Source of the DNA: Bradyrhizobium tropiciagri
GTDB lineage: Bacteria; Pseudomonadota; Alphaproteobacteria; Rhizobiales; Xanthobacteraceae
Length of the DNA: 64,000 nt
Direction of reading: 5' to 3'
NCBI RefSeq assembly: GCF_018130545.1
Contig: NZ_JAFCKF010000004.1
Location: 124,001 to 188,000 of the forward strand
Below, in pieces: positions 1 through 9,002 of the stretch (position 1 is the stretch's first letter; every line of letters starts with the position of its first letter). The translations under genes and the position numbers were made by a program. The notes under the pieces were generated by a model, which saw only the letters and a list, made by a program, of their open reading frames with translations, was not told the DNA's origin and did not search any database.

Positions 1-1133
1 AGGCCGTCGCGGTCGGCCTCGGTGCGCGCCTTGGCGTTGCCGTGGTAATCGAAATCCGAGATCAACGTTTGACGCATGAAGATTTCGCCGGGTTCGCCGA
101 CGTCGCATTGCGTCCCGTCGGGCCGGAAGATCTTGACGATGCCGCCCTCGATCGCCCGCCCGACCGTGCCGGGCTTGGCCAATGCTTCCGCCGAAGAGTG
201 CCACACCGGGATGCCGGTCTCGGTCGAGCCGAGATATTCATTGATGACGGGGCCCCACCACTCGATCATCGCGCGCTTGACGTCGACCGGGCAGGGCGCC
301 GCGCCATGGATGATGAAGCGCAGCGACGACAGGTCGTAGCGGCGCCGCGTCTCCTCCGGTAGCCGCAGCAACCGCACGAACATCGTCGGCACCATATGCA
401 TATGCGTGACGCGGTGGCGCTCAATCAGTTGCAGCAGATCCTCTGGATCGAAACGCGGCTCAAGCACGATGCTACAGCCATTGCGGAACGCGAGCATCCC
501 ATAGGAATGCGGCGCCGAATGGTACATCGGGCCGTTCATCAGGATCACCTGGTCCTCGTTCGGCTTGACGCCGTAGGTGAGCGCGCCGATGCGGGCGGCC
601 GCCGGCTGCTGCTCCGGCCGCATCGGCTTGCGCTTGACGCCCTTCGGTAGTCCGGTTGTGCCCGAGGTGTAGAACATCGGCGCCGCGCCGACCGGTGCGT
701 CGGTCAGCGGCCGGTGCGTCTCGCGCCAGACATCCCAATCGGTCATGCCATCAGGCACGCGCGTGAGCGCCGGCGCCACGCCATAGGCCGCGGCGATCTC
801 CGGCGGCGTCGTCACCACCAGCAGCTTGATTCCAGCCGGCACCCCGTCGCGGATCTGCGGCAGCAGGTCGGCGTGGCAGACCAGGGTGTCGGCGCCGCTG
901 TCAGCGAGGATGTAGGCGACCTCGTCGGCCTTCAGATGCCAGTTGATCGGCACCACCGGACTGCCGAGCGCGGCCGAGGCCGCAACTACCTCGAACAGTG
1001 CGAAATCGTTGCGCAGCATCATGCCGATCGGCTTGCCGCCCTGCACGCCGAACGCGCGGAAACCGCTCGCGGCCCGCGCGATGCGGGCGTGAATGTCGGC
1101 GTAGCTGATCTGTCGGTCGCCGCTGATGATCAT
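1..1133 (-). CDS. Acyl-CoA synthetase, AMP-forming (3' end beyond window)
   Basis: Activates a carboxylic acid to its CoA thioester through an acyl-adenylate. About 378 residues are visible, starting at an ATG (1133) preceded by GGAGAGG. The adenylate-forming P-loop is clear (MFYTSGTTGLPKGVKR, roughly residues 182-197), followed by the downstream motif region with NEYLGSTETGIP. The C-terminal third lies outside the window, so the lid-domain catalytic Lys cannot be checked. It sits 21 bases downstream of the nitronate monooxygenase gene on the same strand, so the two are probably one operon. The acyl substrate cannot be told from sequence; a fatty acid or aromatic acid is possible. Confidence 0.9.
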   Translation of the reverse strand, partial: MIISGDRQISYADIHARIARAASGFRAFGVQGGKPIGMMLRNDFALFEVVAASAALGSPVVPINWHLKADEVAYILADSGADTLVCHADLLPQIRDGVPAGIKLLVVTTPPEIAAAYGVAPALTRVPDGMTDWDVWRETHRPLTDAPVGAAPMFYTSGTTGLPKGVKRKPMRPEQQPAAARIGALTYGVKPNEDQVILMNGPMYHSAPHSYGMLAFRNGCSIVLEPRFDPEDLLQLIERHRVTHMHMVPTMFVRLLRLPEETRRRYDLSSLRFIIHGAAPCPVDVKRAMIEWWGPVINEYLGSTETGIPVWHSSAEALAKPGTVGRAIEGGIVKIFRPDGTQCDVGEPGEIFMRQTLISDFDYHGNAKARTEADRDG

Positions 1134-1154
1134 AATGAGCCTCTCCAAGCGGAC

Positions 1155-2126
1155 TCAGGCGCTGGCCTGAAGGAACTCGCTGCGTGCCGCATTAAACTCC
1201 GCCTTCAGCCGCGCCACCAGTTCTCCGACCGGCGGGGCGTCGACGATCTGGCCGATGCCCTGGCCCGAGCCCCAGATGTCGCGCCAGGCCTTGACCTTCA
1301 TGTTGCCGCCGGAGCCGAAATTCATCTTGGATTTGTCGGCGATCGGCAAATTGGCTGGATCGAGCCCCGCTGCCGCGATCGACGGTCCGAGGTAGTTGCC
1401 GTGCACGCCGGTGAACAAGTTCGAATAGACGATGTCGTGGGCGGCATATTCGGTCAGCGCCTGCTTGTATTTGACGTCGGCATTGGCTTCCTCGGTCGCG
1501 ATGAAACGGGTGCCGACATAAGCGAGGTCGGCGCCGAGCGCGAGGGCGGATGCGATGCTCCAGCCGTCGGAGATAGCACCCGACAGCAGGATCGTGCCCT
1601 TGAACCATTGCTTCACCTCGCGCACCAGCGCGAACGGCGACAGCGTGCCGGCATGGCCGCCGGCGCCGGCGCAGACCAGGATCAGGCCGTCGACACCCTG
1701 CTCGGCCGCCTTGCGGGCGTGCTTCACATTGATGACGTCGTGGAACACCACGCCGCCATAAGAATGCGCGGCCTCGACGATCTCGGACGGCGGACGCAGC
1801 GAGGTGATGATGATGGGCACCTTGTGCTTCACACAGGTCTCCATGTCGTGCATCAGCCGGTCGTTGGAGGCATGACAGATCTGGTTGACCGCGTAGGGGG
1901 CGACCTTCTTCTCGGGATGCAGTGCCTGGTACTCGCCGAGCTCGTTCTCGATCTGCGTCAGCCATTCGCCGAGCTTCTCGGCCGGGCGGGCATTGAGCGC
2001 CGGGAATGAGCCGACGATGCCGGCCTTGCACTGCGCGATCACGAGCTCCGGCCCCGAGACGATGAACAGCGGGGAGCCGACGACCGGCAGTTCAAGCTTG
2101 TTGGCGAGCGACGCGGGCAGCGACAT
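1155..2126 (-). CDS. Nitronate monooxygenase (2-nitropropane dioxygenase family)
   Basis: A TIM-barrel flavoprotein of 323 residues that would oxidise nitronates using FMN and O2, or act as a related FMN enoyl reductase. The start chosen (MSLPASLANKLELP) gives the usual family N-terminus; the open frame runs further upstream but that extension is basic and unlike the family. Family marks include VCAGAGGHAGTLSPFAL, the phosphate-binding loop LSGAISDGWSIASALALGAD and YVGTRFIATEEA. It is first in a likely two-gene operon with the acyl-CoA synthetase, and divergent from a LysR gene that may regulate both. This pairing suggests catabolism of an unusual carboxylic or nitro compound, which is inference. 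Confidence 0.88.
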   Translation of the reverse strand: MSLPASLANKLELPVVGSPLFIVSGPELVIAQCKAGIVGSFPALNARPAEKLGEWLTQIENELGEYQALHPEKKVAPYAVNQICHASNDRLMHDMETCVKHKVPIIITSLRPPSEIVEAAHSYGGVVFHDVINVKHARKAAEQGVDGLILVCAGAGGHAGTLSPFALVREVKQWFKGTILLSGAISDGWSIASALALGADLAYVGTRFIATEEANADVKYKQALTEYAAHDIVYSNLFTGVHGNYLGPSIAAAGLDPANLPIADKSKMNFGSGGNMKVKAWRDIWGSGQGIGQIVDAPPVGELVARLKAEFNAARSEFLQASA

Positions 2127-2301
2127 GTTTCGGATCCTCCATGGGTGGACCGCTCGGCCGGTGGCCGGAGCGGTTCGCGATTTGTTGTGATGGCTTGGAG
2201 CGGCGGCTCTCTTGCGTCGCAATATAAGGCTGGACGGCGGCGTAATGGCGTTCAATATTGAACAGTCGATTGCCCAGAAATGAACGTAGGTGACGAGCGG
2301 C
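2127..2301. promoter_or_regulatory. Divergent intergenic region between nitronate monooxygenase and LysR genes
   Basis: This 175-base stretch separates two divergent genes and must carry both promoters. It is locally AT-rich around 2215-2285. LysR regulators usually bind such shared regions, but I did not find a perfect inverted repeat that I would call as the operator. Confidence 0.4.
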
Positions 2302-3189
2302 ATGGATTGGGAGCTCTGCAAGACGTTCGTCGCGGTGGCGGAGACGCGCAGCTTCGCCGCCGCTGCGCGGCGGCTGCGCATCAGCCATCCCACCGTTGGC
2401 CGCAACGTCGCGGCGCTCGAGAAGCAACTCGGGACCCGCCTGTTCGCGCGTTCCCATGATGGGCTGTCGCTGACCTCGCACGGCCGCAAGTTCCGCGAGC
2501 ACACGGAGGTGATGGCCGCAGCCGCCTTGCGCGCGGAAGCCTCGGCGTCTGCCACCGGCGAGCAGGCTCGTGGCGTGGTGAAGCTGTCGATCGGCGCGAC
2601 GCTTGCTGCACACTGGCTGATGCCGCGGCTCGGGGCGTTCCTGCGCGATCACCCCAACATCCAGCTCGAGATCATCACCCATCCGTTTCCGGCCAGCGTG
2701 CGCCGCCGTGAGGCCGACGTCGTGCTGCGGCCGGTCGATGCAGGGGATGAGAACCTGATCGGGCGCAAGATCGGACGGCTCGGTGCTGGCTTCTATGCCT
2801 CACGCCTCTATGCGGCTGGACGCAAGCTTCCGGAGCGGCCGGATGAGTGGAAGGGCCACAGCGTGATCGGGTTTGCCGACCAGGCCTCGAATGTGCGGCT
2901 GGCGCGGTGGAGCGATGTCATCACGCGGCAGGGCACGCTGGTGATGCGCTGTTCCTCGCAGGGCGACATGCTGGCGGCGGCGCGGGCCGGGCTCGGGATT
3001 TGCGCGCTGTCCTGCCTTGTCGGGGCCGACTATCCCGATCTGGTTCGGGTCGCGCCGCAGAAGCTTTCGAGCCTGTCCGATCTCTGGCTGCTCGCTCATC
3101 CCGATCTGGTGGAATTGCCGTCGGTGCGCGCAGTGATCGGCTTCGTTACCGACTGCGCGCGTGAGGATCGCGTCAGGCTGCGCGGCTAG
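2302..3189 (+). CDS. LysR-family transcriptional regulator
   Basis: A 295-residue LysR regulator beginning MDWELCKTFVAVAETRSF. The N-terminal winged helix-turn-helix spans about residues 1-60 (AAARRLRISHPTVGRNVAALEKQLG), followed by a substrate-binding domain. An in-frame GTG lies four codons upstream at 2290. I prefer the ATG because it matches the usual LysR start and has an AGG about 11 bases upstream. It is divergent from the nitronate monooxygenase and acyl-CoA synthetase genes, its likely targets. The effector is unknown. Confidence 0.88.
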   Translation: MDWELCKTFVAVAETRSFAAAARRLRISHPTVGRNVAALEKQLGTRLFARSHDGLSLTSHGRKFREHTEVMAAAALRAEASASATGEQARGVVKLSIGATLAAHWLMPRLGAFLRDHPNIQLEIITHPFPASVRRREADVVLRPVDAGDENLIGRKIGRLGAGFYASRLYAAGRKLPERPDEWKGHSVIGFADQASNVRLARWSDVITRQGTLVMRCSSQGDMLAAARAGLGICALSCLVGADYPDLVRVAPQKLSSLSDLWLLAHPDLVELPSVRAVIGFVTDCAREDRVRLRG

Positions 3190-3198
3190 GGCACCGTC

Positions 3199-4860
3199 TC
3201 AGGCGCGGGTCCGCCACAGCGTCCCCGCAAGCAGGATGAAGACCGCGCAAGTCCACATCGCCTGCCAGTTCTCAAATCCTTCGTTGAGGCCCGTATAGAT
3301 GGCGGCTCCGACAAAGATGCCGGCGAAGATCGATTCCGCCAAAGGGCGGCTTCCCTTGGTTGGCGGATTGAGCAACGTCATCGCCGCAAACGGCACCGCC
3401 GCCATGGTGAGCGGCGCAAACGGAAAATCGATAAAGCGTGGGTCGAACACAAGGCCGATCGCGGCCGCCGTGCCGACCACGACGGTGACGATCAGGGCCA
3501 ATCCATGCGAGGTCACCAGCACCGTTTCGGTGTGGTAGCCCTTCGGTCCCAACAATTCCTGGAAACTGGGCGGCGCGCGGCCCGATATCAGGGCATTGGC
3601 GGCGAACAGCGGCGACGCCGTCGCCGCCACCAGAAGCGAGCCCCAAATAAGCCAGCCTCCCGTTCCGTAGCTTTCATAAATCATTCTTTGGGCGGCGACT
3701 CCAAACAGGATTCCTGCCGTGGTCGCCGATACGCCGACCGCAAGCCATGATGCGAATTCGGGCGTCCCGGGCCTGCGGCGCAAGGTCAGCCATGCCGCGC
3801 CGAACACCAGGATCGCCAGCGCCATTCCACCAGCCATCTGCAATTTCCAGGATGGAAAATTGCTGATCGGCACTCCGGGTGGATATTTCAGCGCGCGCTG
3901 TTCGGAATCGAACAGGCCCCAGGATCCGCCAATGGTGCCCTCGATCTCGCGCTTCCAGCCTTCGTCATAGGCTTCGAACAGGTTGACGCGGAAATGCTCG
4001 CGCCGCGCAAGGTCGAGGACTTCAGAGACCACCCGTGCCTGGTTGATGCGCGACGGCAGCGCGGATTCGCGCATGCGCCCCTCGCTCGGCCAGCCGATTT
4101 CGCCGATGAAGATCTCCTTGCCCGGAAAAGCCGCCGCGACCTGCCGGCGCATCTCGTCGGCGTGCGCGGCGGCATGTTCCGCGGCAATTGGAACATTCTC
4201 CCAATAGGGCAGGATGTGAATCGTGACGAAGTCGACGACATCGGCCAACTCGCGGTTGCTCAGCCAGAACTCCCAGACGTCGGCATAGGTGACGGGGACC
4301 GAGACCTGCGCCTTGATCGAGCGGATCATCGCGGCGAGGTCGGACGCCGACATTTCCTTGCGCAGCAGCACCTCGTTGCCGACCACGAGCGCGATGATCG
4401 TGTCCGGATATTCCTTGGCGAGGCGGATCGCCGTCTCGACCTGCGTCGCGTTCTTCTTGCGGTCCCGATCGAGGAAAATGCCCTGAATGACTTTCAGGCC
4501 CGCTTTGGCTGCCAGGCCGGGAATCTGATCGAGACCGAGATCGGTCGCATAGGTCCGGATGCAGTGGGATATCTTGGCAAGCTGGGCAAGATCCTCCGCG
4601 ATCTGTTCCGGCGAGACCTGCGTCGCCGGCGAAAGTGATGTCTGATTGTTTCGGAACGGCGCGTACGAGATGCACTGCACCTTGTCGTTCGGATCGATCG
4701 GCGCGCGCACGAGGCTGACCGGGATACCCAGCCACCACCACACTGCGGCGATGGCGCCCAGGGAGATCGCGAGGAGCGTCAGCGGGGTACGGTGAGAAAC
4801 CAGGTCCGTCCTCCTTGCCGGAAGGATGTGCTGGGCGTGCAAAATGAGCGGTGCCGGCAA
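3199..4860 (-). CDS. ndvC: GH17 beta-glucan synthase/transferase, NdvC-like membrane protein
   Basis: Two-part protein. There is an N-terminal membrane anchor (about residues 26-50), a family 17 glycoside hydrolase domain (about 60-320), then several transmembrane segments to residue 553. The catalytic pair is visible: the acid in VVGNEVLLR (Glu163) and the nucleophile in IGEIGWPSE (Glu254). In Bradyrhizobium, NdvC has this architecture and is needed for beta-(1,6) linkages in periplasmic cyclic beta-glucans, so that role is likely; the symbol is given with moderate certainty. The start is uncertain. The listed TTG (4860) lacks a good ribosome site, while a strong AGGAGG lies inside the frame six bases before an in-frame CTG at 4803, which would give a 534-residue protein. 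Confidence 0.75.
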   Translation of the reverse strand: MPAPLILHAQHILPARRTDLVSHRTPLTLLAISLGAIAAVWWWLGIPVSLVRAPIDPNDKVQCISYAPFRNNQTSLSPATQVSPEQIAEDLAQLAKISHCIRTYATDLGLDQIPGLAAKAGLKVIQGIFLDRDRKKNATQVETAIRLAKEYPDTIIALVVGNEVLLRKEMSASDLAAMIRSIKAQVSVPVTYADVWEFWLSNRELADVVDFVTIHILPYWENVPIAAEHAAAHADEMRRQVAAAFPGKEIFIGEIGWPSEGRMRESALPSRINQARVVSEVLDLARREHFRVNLFEAYDEGWKREIEGTIGGSWGLFDSEQRALKYPPGVPISNFPSWKLQMAGGMALAILVFGAAWLTLRRRPGTPEFASWLAVGVSATTAGILFGVAAQRMIYESYGTGGWLIWGSLLVAATASPLFAANALISGRAPPSFQELLGPKGYHTETVLVTSHGLALIVTVVVGTAAAIGLVFDPRFIDFPFAPLTMAAVPFAAMTLLNPPTKGSRPLAESIFAGIFVGAAIYTGLNEGFENWQAMWTCAVFILLAGTLWRTRA

Positions 4861-4930
4861 ATTGAAAAAGTATCTGTCGTTTGATTCTATATCACGCGAT
4901 CGCGCGTCGATATGTTTTTCTTGGCGACGC

Positions 4931-5584
4931 CTACTTCGCAGCGGCGATCACGCCTTCGCGGTTTTTCAGCACGCGATAATACGCCCACCACAGATGGGCG
5001 GCGGCGCCGCGCAGCGGACGCCACGGCTCGGCCAGCGGCGCCATCTGCTTCGGGGTCGGCCGCTCCTTCAGCCCGAGCCCGACCTTGATCGCCTCCTGGA
5101 CGGCGAGGTCACCCGCTGGCCATGCATCGCCATGGCCGAGACAGAACAGCAGATAGACGTCGGCGGTCCACGGGCCGATCCCGGGCAGCGCGGTCAGCGT
5201 GTTGTGCGCGGCGTCGGCCTCTTCGTTGGCGAGCACGTCGAGGTTCAGCCGCTCCTCGGCGAGTTCCCGCGCGATGTGCTTCAGCGTCTTGATCTTGGCC
5301 GCCGACAGTCCGAGGCGGCCGAGCCGATCGGCGCGCGCCTTGCGGATGGCATCATGATGGAACGGGTCGAACGCCTTGCTGACGCGGCCCCAGATCGCCG
5401 CCGCACTCGCGGTCGAGAGCTGCTGGCCGCAGATGATCGCGGCAAGCCCCGCAAACCCGGGCTCACGCTGCCGGATCGCCGGCATGCCGGTCGCTGCCAG
5501 AATCGGGCGCAGGCGCCGATCCTGGTCGACCAGTTTCTGGACCGCGTCGTCGAGGTCGGCCTGGGTTTCGAGATGAATCAGCAT
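4931..5584 (-). CDS. DNA-3-methyladenine glycosylase II (AlkA/HhH-GPD family)
   Basis: Base-excision repair enzyme that removes alkylated purines. The 217-residue protein has the helix-hairpin-helix LTALPGIGPWTADVY (about 129-144) and the catalytic Asp in WPAGDLAVQEA (Asp159). IICGQQLSTASAAAIW (about 50-65) matches the conserved helix of the HhH-GPD core. It lacks the N-terminal TBP-like domain of E. coli AlkA, so it is the short form common in alphaproteobacteria. It is monocistronic, and its start (5584) faces a palindromic repeat and gluQ. Confidence 0.88.
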   Translation of the reverse strand: MLIHLETQADLDDAVQKLVDQDRRLRPILAATGMPAIRQREPGFAGLAAIICGQQLSTASAAAIWGRVSKAFDPFHHDAIRKARADRLGRLGLSAAKIKTLKHIARELAEERLNLDVLANEEADAAHNTLTALPGIGPWTADVYLLFCLGHGDAWPAGDLAVQEAIKVGLGLKERPTPKQMAPLAEPWRPLRGAAAHLWWAYYRVLKNREGVIAAAK

Positions 5585-5666
5585 TGCGGGATCTGCATCG
5601 GCTTGTCATGCGCGGGGCTTGACCCGCGCATCCATCTCCTATCGTAACAGAGTCTTGTCCAGAAGG

Positions 5667-5725
5667 ATTGCCGGGCATAGGCGAGCGGAAGCGACGCCGT
5701 CCTTCAGACGGCTATGCCCGGCAAT
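5667..5725. repeat. REP-like palindrome upstream of gluQ
   Basis: The outer arms ATTGCCGGGCATAG (5667-5680) and CTATGCCCGGCAAT (5712-5725) are perfect inverted repeats of 14 bp. Inside is a second perfect stem, GCCGTC...GACGGC. The nested-stem layout is that of a REP/palindromic intergenic element. The first ATG of the gluQ open frame (5714) lies inside the right arm, which argues against it as the real start. Confidence 0.8.
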
Positions 5726-5743
5726 GACGTGCGACCAGCAACC

Positions 5744-6613
5744 ATGCCACCCGTTTTCCGTTTCGCCCCGAGCCCGAACGGCCATTTGCATCTCGGCCAC
5801 GCCTATTCGGCGCTGCTCAACCACGACCTGGCGCGGCAGTCGGGCGGACGCTTTCTGCTGCGGATCGAGGACATCGACGGGACCCGTTGCCGGCCGGAAT
5901 TCGAGCAGGCGATCTATGAGGACCTTACTTGGCTGGGCATCGCCTGGGAGACCCCGGTGCGTCGGCAGTCGGAGCATTTTGCCGCCTATCGCGCCGCGCT
6001 CGACCGCCTGTCGGCCCAGCGGCTGGTCTATCCGAGCTTCGAGAGCCGCGCCGAGATCGCACAGCTGGTCGCGGCGCGGGAGGCCAGTGGAGCGTGGCCG
6101 CGCGATCCGGATGGCGCGCCGCTCTATCCGGGGACGGCCAAATCGCTCTCGGCCGCGGAGCGCGACCGGCTGAGCCGGCAGGGCGCGCCATTCGCGTTGC
6201 GGCTCGATATGGCCGCGGCCTGCGCGAGCGCCGGTGACCTGCGCTGGCACGAGGTGGGCGAGGGTCCCGCCGGCGAGCGCGGCGACGTGGCGGCCCGACC
6301 TGAGGCCTGGGCCGACGTGATCCTGGCACGCAAGGAGACCCCGACCAGCTACCATCTTTCCGTCGTGATCGACGACGCGCTGCAGGGCGTTAGCGATGTG
6401 GTCAGGGGCGTTGACCTGTTCTGGTCGACCAGCGTGCATCGGCTGTTGCAGCAGCTGCTTGGTCTGCCCGTGCCGGCCTACCGGCACCACCACCTGATCC
6501 GGGACGCCGCAGGCCAAAAACTGTCGAAATCGACCCGGGCGACCGGACTGCGCGAATTGCGGGCGGAGGGTGCGAGCCCGGCCGACATTCGCCGCGTGGT
6601 CGGTCTGCCGTAA
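5744..6613 (+). CDS. gluQ: Glutamyl-Q tRNA(Asp) synthetase
   Basis: A glutamyl-tRNA synthetase paralogue lacking the anticodon-binding domain. It attaches glutamate to the queuosine base of tRNA-Asp. The 289-residue protein carries the class I signature HLGH (residues 16-19, within FAPSPNGHLHLGHAYSALL) and a KMSKS-type loop KLSKS near the C terminus. The open frame begins ten codons earlier, but those codons (MPGNDVRPAT) come from a palindromic repeat, so I start at the second ATG (MPPVFRFAPSP). Confidence 0.9.
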   Translation: MPPVFRFAPSPNGHLHLGHAYSALLNHDLARQSGGRFLLRIEDIDGTRCRPEFEQAIYEDLTWLGIAWETPVRRQSEHFAAYRAALDRLSAQRLVYPSFESRAEIAQLVAAREASGAWPRDPDGAPLYPGTAKSLSAAERDRLSRQGAPFALRLDMAAACASAGDLRWHEVGEGPAGERGDVAARPEAWADVILARKETPTSYHLSVVIDDALQGVSDVVRGVDLFWSTSVHRLLQQLLGLPVPAYRHHHLIRDAAGQKLSKSTRATGLRELRAEGASPADIRRVVGLP

Positions 6614-6723
6614 AGACGCTGGTGACGATCGTCGCGCTATGCGGTGACGGACCGCAAACGCTGCCGTGACTCCGGGCCGCCTGGCATGCCATGCTGTCAT
6701 TCGGGGCGGGGATCACTGAGACC

Positions 6724-8049
6724 ATGGCGTCAAAATCGCGCGTACGGCGCAGCAAGCGGCCATCCAAAAGGCCGCCGCCGAAGACCCGCGCCGCCAAAAA
6801 GCGTCCAGCCACGACCAGCGCCGCGAAGCCGGTAACCAAGCCACGGCGTAAGCGAGCCGTGCCAAAGCCAGCCGCGAAGGCCAATCCCGGCATGGTCGAG
6901 ACCGCGCTTGCCGCCTTTGCCCATGAGGTCCGCACGCCGCTGACCGGCATTCTTGCGATCAGCAATCTGCTCGCAACGTCGGAACTCGGCGAACGCGAGC
7001 GGCGCTGGGTCGATACCATCAAGGCCGGCGCCGAGCATCTGGCGAGCCTTGCGACCCTGTTCGTCGATGCAGCCCGCAGCGAGGGGCCGGGGCTGGAGGT
7101 CCGGCAGGACTTCTTCGATCTGCGCACGCTGGCGCGCCATGCCGGGGATTCGCTGGCCGGCCGTGCCGCAGCGAAGGGGCTGCAGGCCTCCGTTGTGATC
7201 TCCGACAAGCTGCCCGCTTTCGCGGTCGGCGATCCCGTCCGGTTGCGCGCGGCGCTGGAAAATCTGATCGACAACGCCGTCAAGTTCACCGAGCAGGGCA
7301 GCGTCGAGCTCCATGTCGCCCCGGTGCGGGCGGCCAAGGGCAAGAACGCTGACAAGATCGGCGGCAAGACCGGCGGCAGGATCGGCGTTGCCTTTGCGAT
7401 TTCCGACAGCGGTATCGGCTTGAGCCTGTCGGAGGTCCAGCGCCTGTTCCGGCCGTTCTCGCAGGCCAATGTCTCGATCGCCGCGCGGTTCGGCGGCGCC
7501 GGGCTCGGCCTGTCCTCGGTCAAGCAGCTCGCGCGTGCCATGGGCGGCGACATCGTCGCGGCGCAGCGCGCGGGCGGCGGCACCGTCTTCACACTCAACG
7601 TGGTGCTGGTCTCGGCCGGAGCGCCGGCCGGCACCGCTTCGAGCGAAGGCGCCTCGGGGCATGCATCGCAGGGGCTGCGGCTGCTCAGCGTCGAGGACAA
7701 CCCGTTCGGCCGCGTCGTGCTCAACACGATCCTGACCGAACTCGGTCATCACGCCGAATTCGTCGGTCAGGGCGAGGCCGCGCCGGATCGGCTCGGACAG
7801 GGCGCCTTCGACGCCGTGCTGATGGATATGGTGCTGCCGGGCATTGGCGGTGTCGAAACGATCAAGCGCATCCGTGCGCTGCCGCCGCCGCACGGCCGCA
7901 TCGTGATCGTCGGGATTTCCGGCCGTGCCGAGGACGAAGCCGCGGCGCGCGCCGCCGGCGCCGACGCCTTCCTGGTCAAGCCTGTTTCTCCGCGGGCACT
8001 CGCAACTGCGCTGCATGAAGCGACACGCCGCGCGGCAGCCGCGACTTGA
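6724..8049 (+). CDS. Cytoplasmic hybrid histidine kinase with C-terminal receiver
   Basis: 441 residues with three parts. Residues 1-55 form a Lys/Arg/Ala/Pro-rich tail resembling histone H1. Residues 57-300 form the kinase: H-box FAHEVRTPL (His67), N-box DNAVKFTE, G1 DSGIGLS, G2 GGAGLGLSS. The receiver follows (about 325-435): acidic pair VEDN, phosphoacceptor LMDMVLPG (Asp368), and VKP lysine. There is no transmembrane segment or PAS/GAF sensor. The start chosen (MASKSRVRR) has GGGGCGGGGATC upstream; an ATG 11 codons earlier is possible. The last 74 bases overlap the convergent YihY gene. The signal it reads is unknown; the basic tail suggests DNA or nucleoid contact, which is inference. 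Confidence 0.85.
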   Translation: MASKSRVRRSKRPSKRPPPKTRAAKKRPATTSAAKPVTKPRRKRAVPKPAAKANPGMVETALAAFAHEVRTPLTGILAISNLLATSELGERERRWVDTIKAGAEHLASLATLFVDAARSEGPGLEVRQDFFDLRTLARHAGDSLAGRAAAKGLQASVVISDKLPAFAVGDPVRLRAALENLIDNAVKFTEQGSVELHVAPVRAAKGKNADKIGGKTGGRIGVAFAISDSGIGLSLSEVQRLFRPFSQANVSIAARFGGAGLGLSSVKQLARAMGGDIVAAQRAGGGTVFTLNVVLVSAGAPAGTASSEGASGHASQGLRLLSVEDNPFGRVVLNTILTELGHHAEFVGQGEAAPDRLGQGAFDAVLMDMVLPGIGGVETIKRIRALPPPHGRIVIVGISGRAEDEAAARAAGADAFLVKPVSPRALATALHEATRRAAAAT

Positions 8050-8920
8050 TGATCGCGGCGTTCAATTCGCCGCCGAACACGAAGATCGCGGCGATGAAAT
8101 ACAGGAACACCAGCGCGATGATCACCGAGGCGAGCCCCGCATACATCGTTACATAGTTGTTGGCGAAGCGCGCCAGGTACATGCCGAAGCCGATGCCCGA
8201 GATCAGCGACGCCACCACGGTGAAGATGATGCCGGGCAGGATCTGCGTGAAGCTGCGGCGGCCCGCCGGCAGCCAGGCATGCAGGATGAAGAGCGCAACC
8301 ACCAGCGCCAGGATCGTGATGCCGTAACGGGCGGTGTTGAGCAGGCTCTCGTTGGATTCGACGAAGAACGGGATATAGCGCCGCGCCGCCTCGATGATCA
8401 GCGGTCCGAGCACGATCAGGAATGCCATCGCCAGCGAGGTGAACGCCGCGACCAGCGTGTAGCCGATCGATTCCAGCCGCAGCCAGTACCAGCGCCGTGG
8501 CTCGATCACTGCATAGGCGCGGTTCAGCGCCACCCGCAGCGCCTCGACGCCGTTGGAGGCGAAGTACACCGCGAGCACCGCGCCGATGGTCAGGATGTCG
8601 CCGCGGGTGTTGGTCAGCACGTCGTGGATCTGGCCGGACAGCGCCTCGGCGACCTGATGCGGCCAGACTTGCAGCAGCAGCCCGACGGCCTGGTCGGCGA
8701 GCTCCTTGGAGCCGAAGAAGCCGGCGACCGACGTCAGCACGATCAGGAACGGAAACAGCGCCATCAGGGTCGACAGCGCGATGTGGCTCGCGATCGCCCA
8801 GCCGTCGTCGGCGAGGAACGTGTAAAAGGCATCCATCACGACGTGGGTGACGTAACGAAGCTGCTTCACATTCCACCCGGCATTGTCGACAACCGCTCGG
8901 TCCGAGGACGGACCCAGCAT
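7976..8920 (-). CDS. YihY/BrkB family inner-membrane protein
   Basis: A 314-residue polytopic membrane protein of the family once mislabelled ribonuclease BN. Family features include HIALSTLMALFPFLIVLTSVAGFFG near the N terminus, SNGVEALRVALNRAY, the long central transmembrane helices, and a last segment ending FGGELNAAIIKSR. Function is not established for the family; transport is often suspected. It overlaps the kinase gene on the opposite strand by 74 bases at the 3' end. The divergent neighbour is a HIG1-like gene. Confidence 0.88.
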   Translation of the reverse strand: MLGPSSDRAVVDNAGWNVKQLRYVTHVVMDAFYTFLADDGWAIASHIALSTLMALFPFLIVLTSVAGFFGSKELADQAVGLLLQVWPHQVAEALSGQIHDVLTNTRGDILTIGAVLAVYFASNGVEALRVALNRAYAVIEPRRWYWLRLESIGYTLVAAFTSLAMAFLIVLGPLIIEAARRYIPFFVESNESLLNTARYGITILALVVALFILHAWLPAGRRSFTQILPGIIFTVVASLISGIGFGMYLARFANNYVTMYAGLASVIIALVFLYFIAAIFVFGGELNAAIIKSRLPRGVSLHAAQLRVPAEKQA

Positions 8921-9002
8921 CTGACATTATGCCTTGAAAAGCCAGTTGGTTGCATGGCGGAGCTGTGTGGAAGTCCGCGTCCTGCGGTGTTATGTACCGC
9001 AG

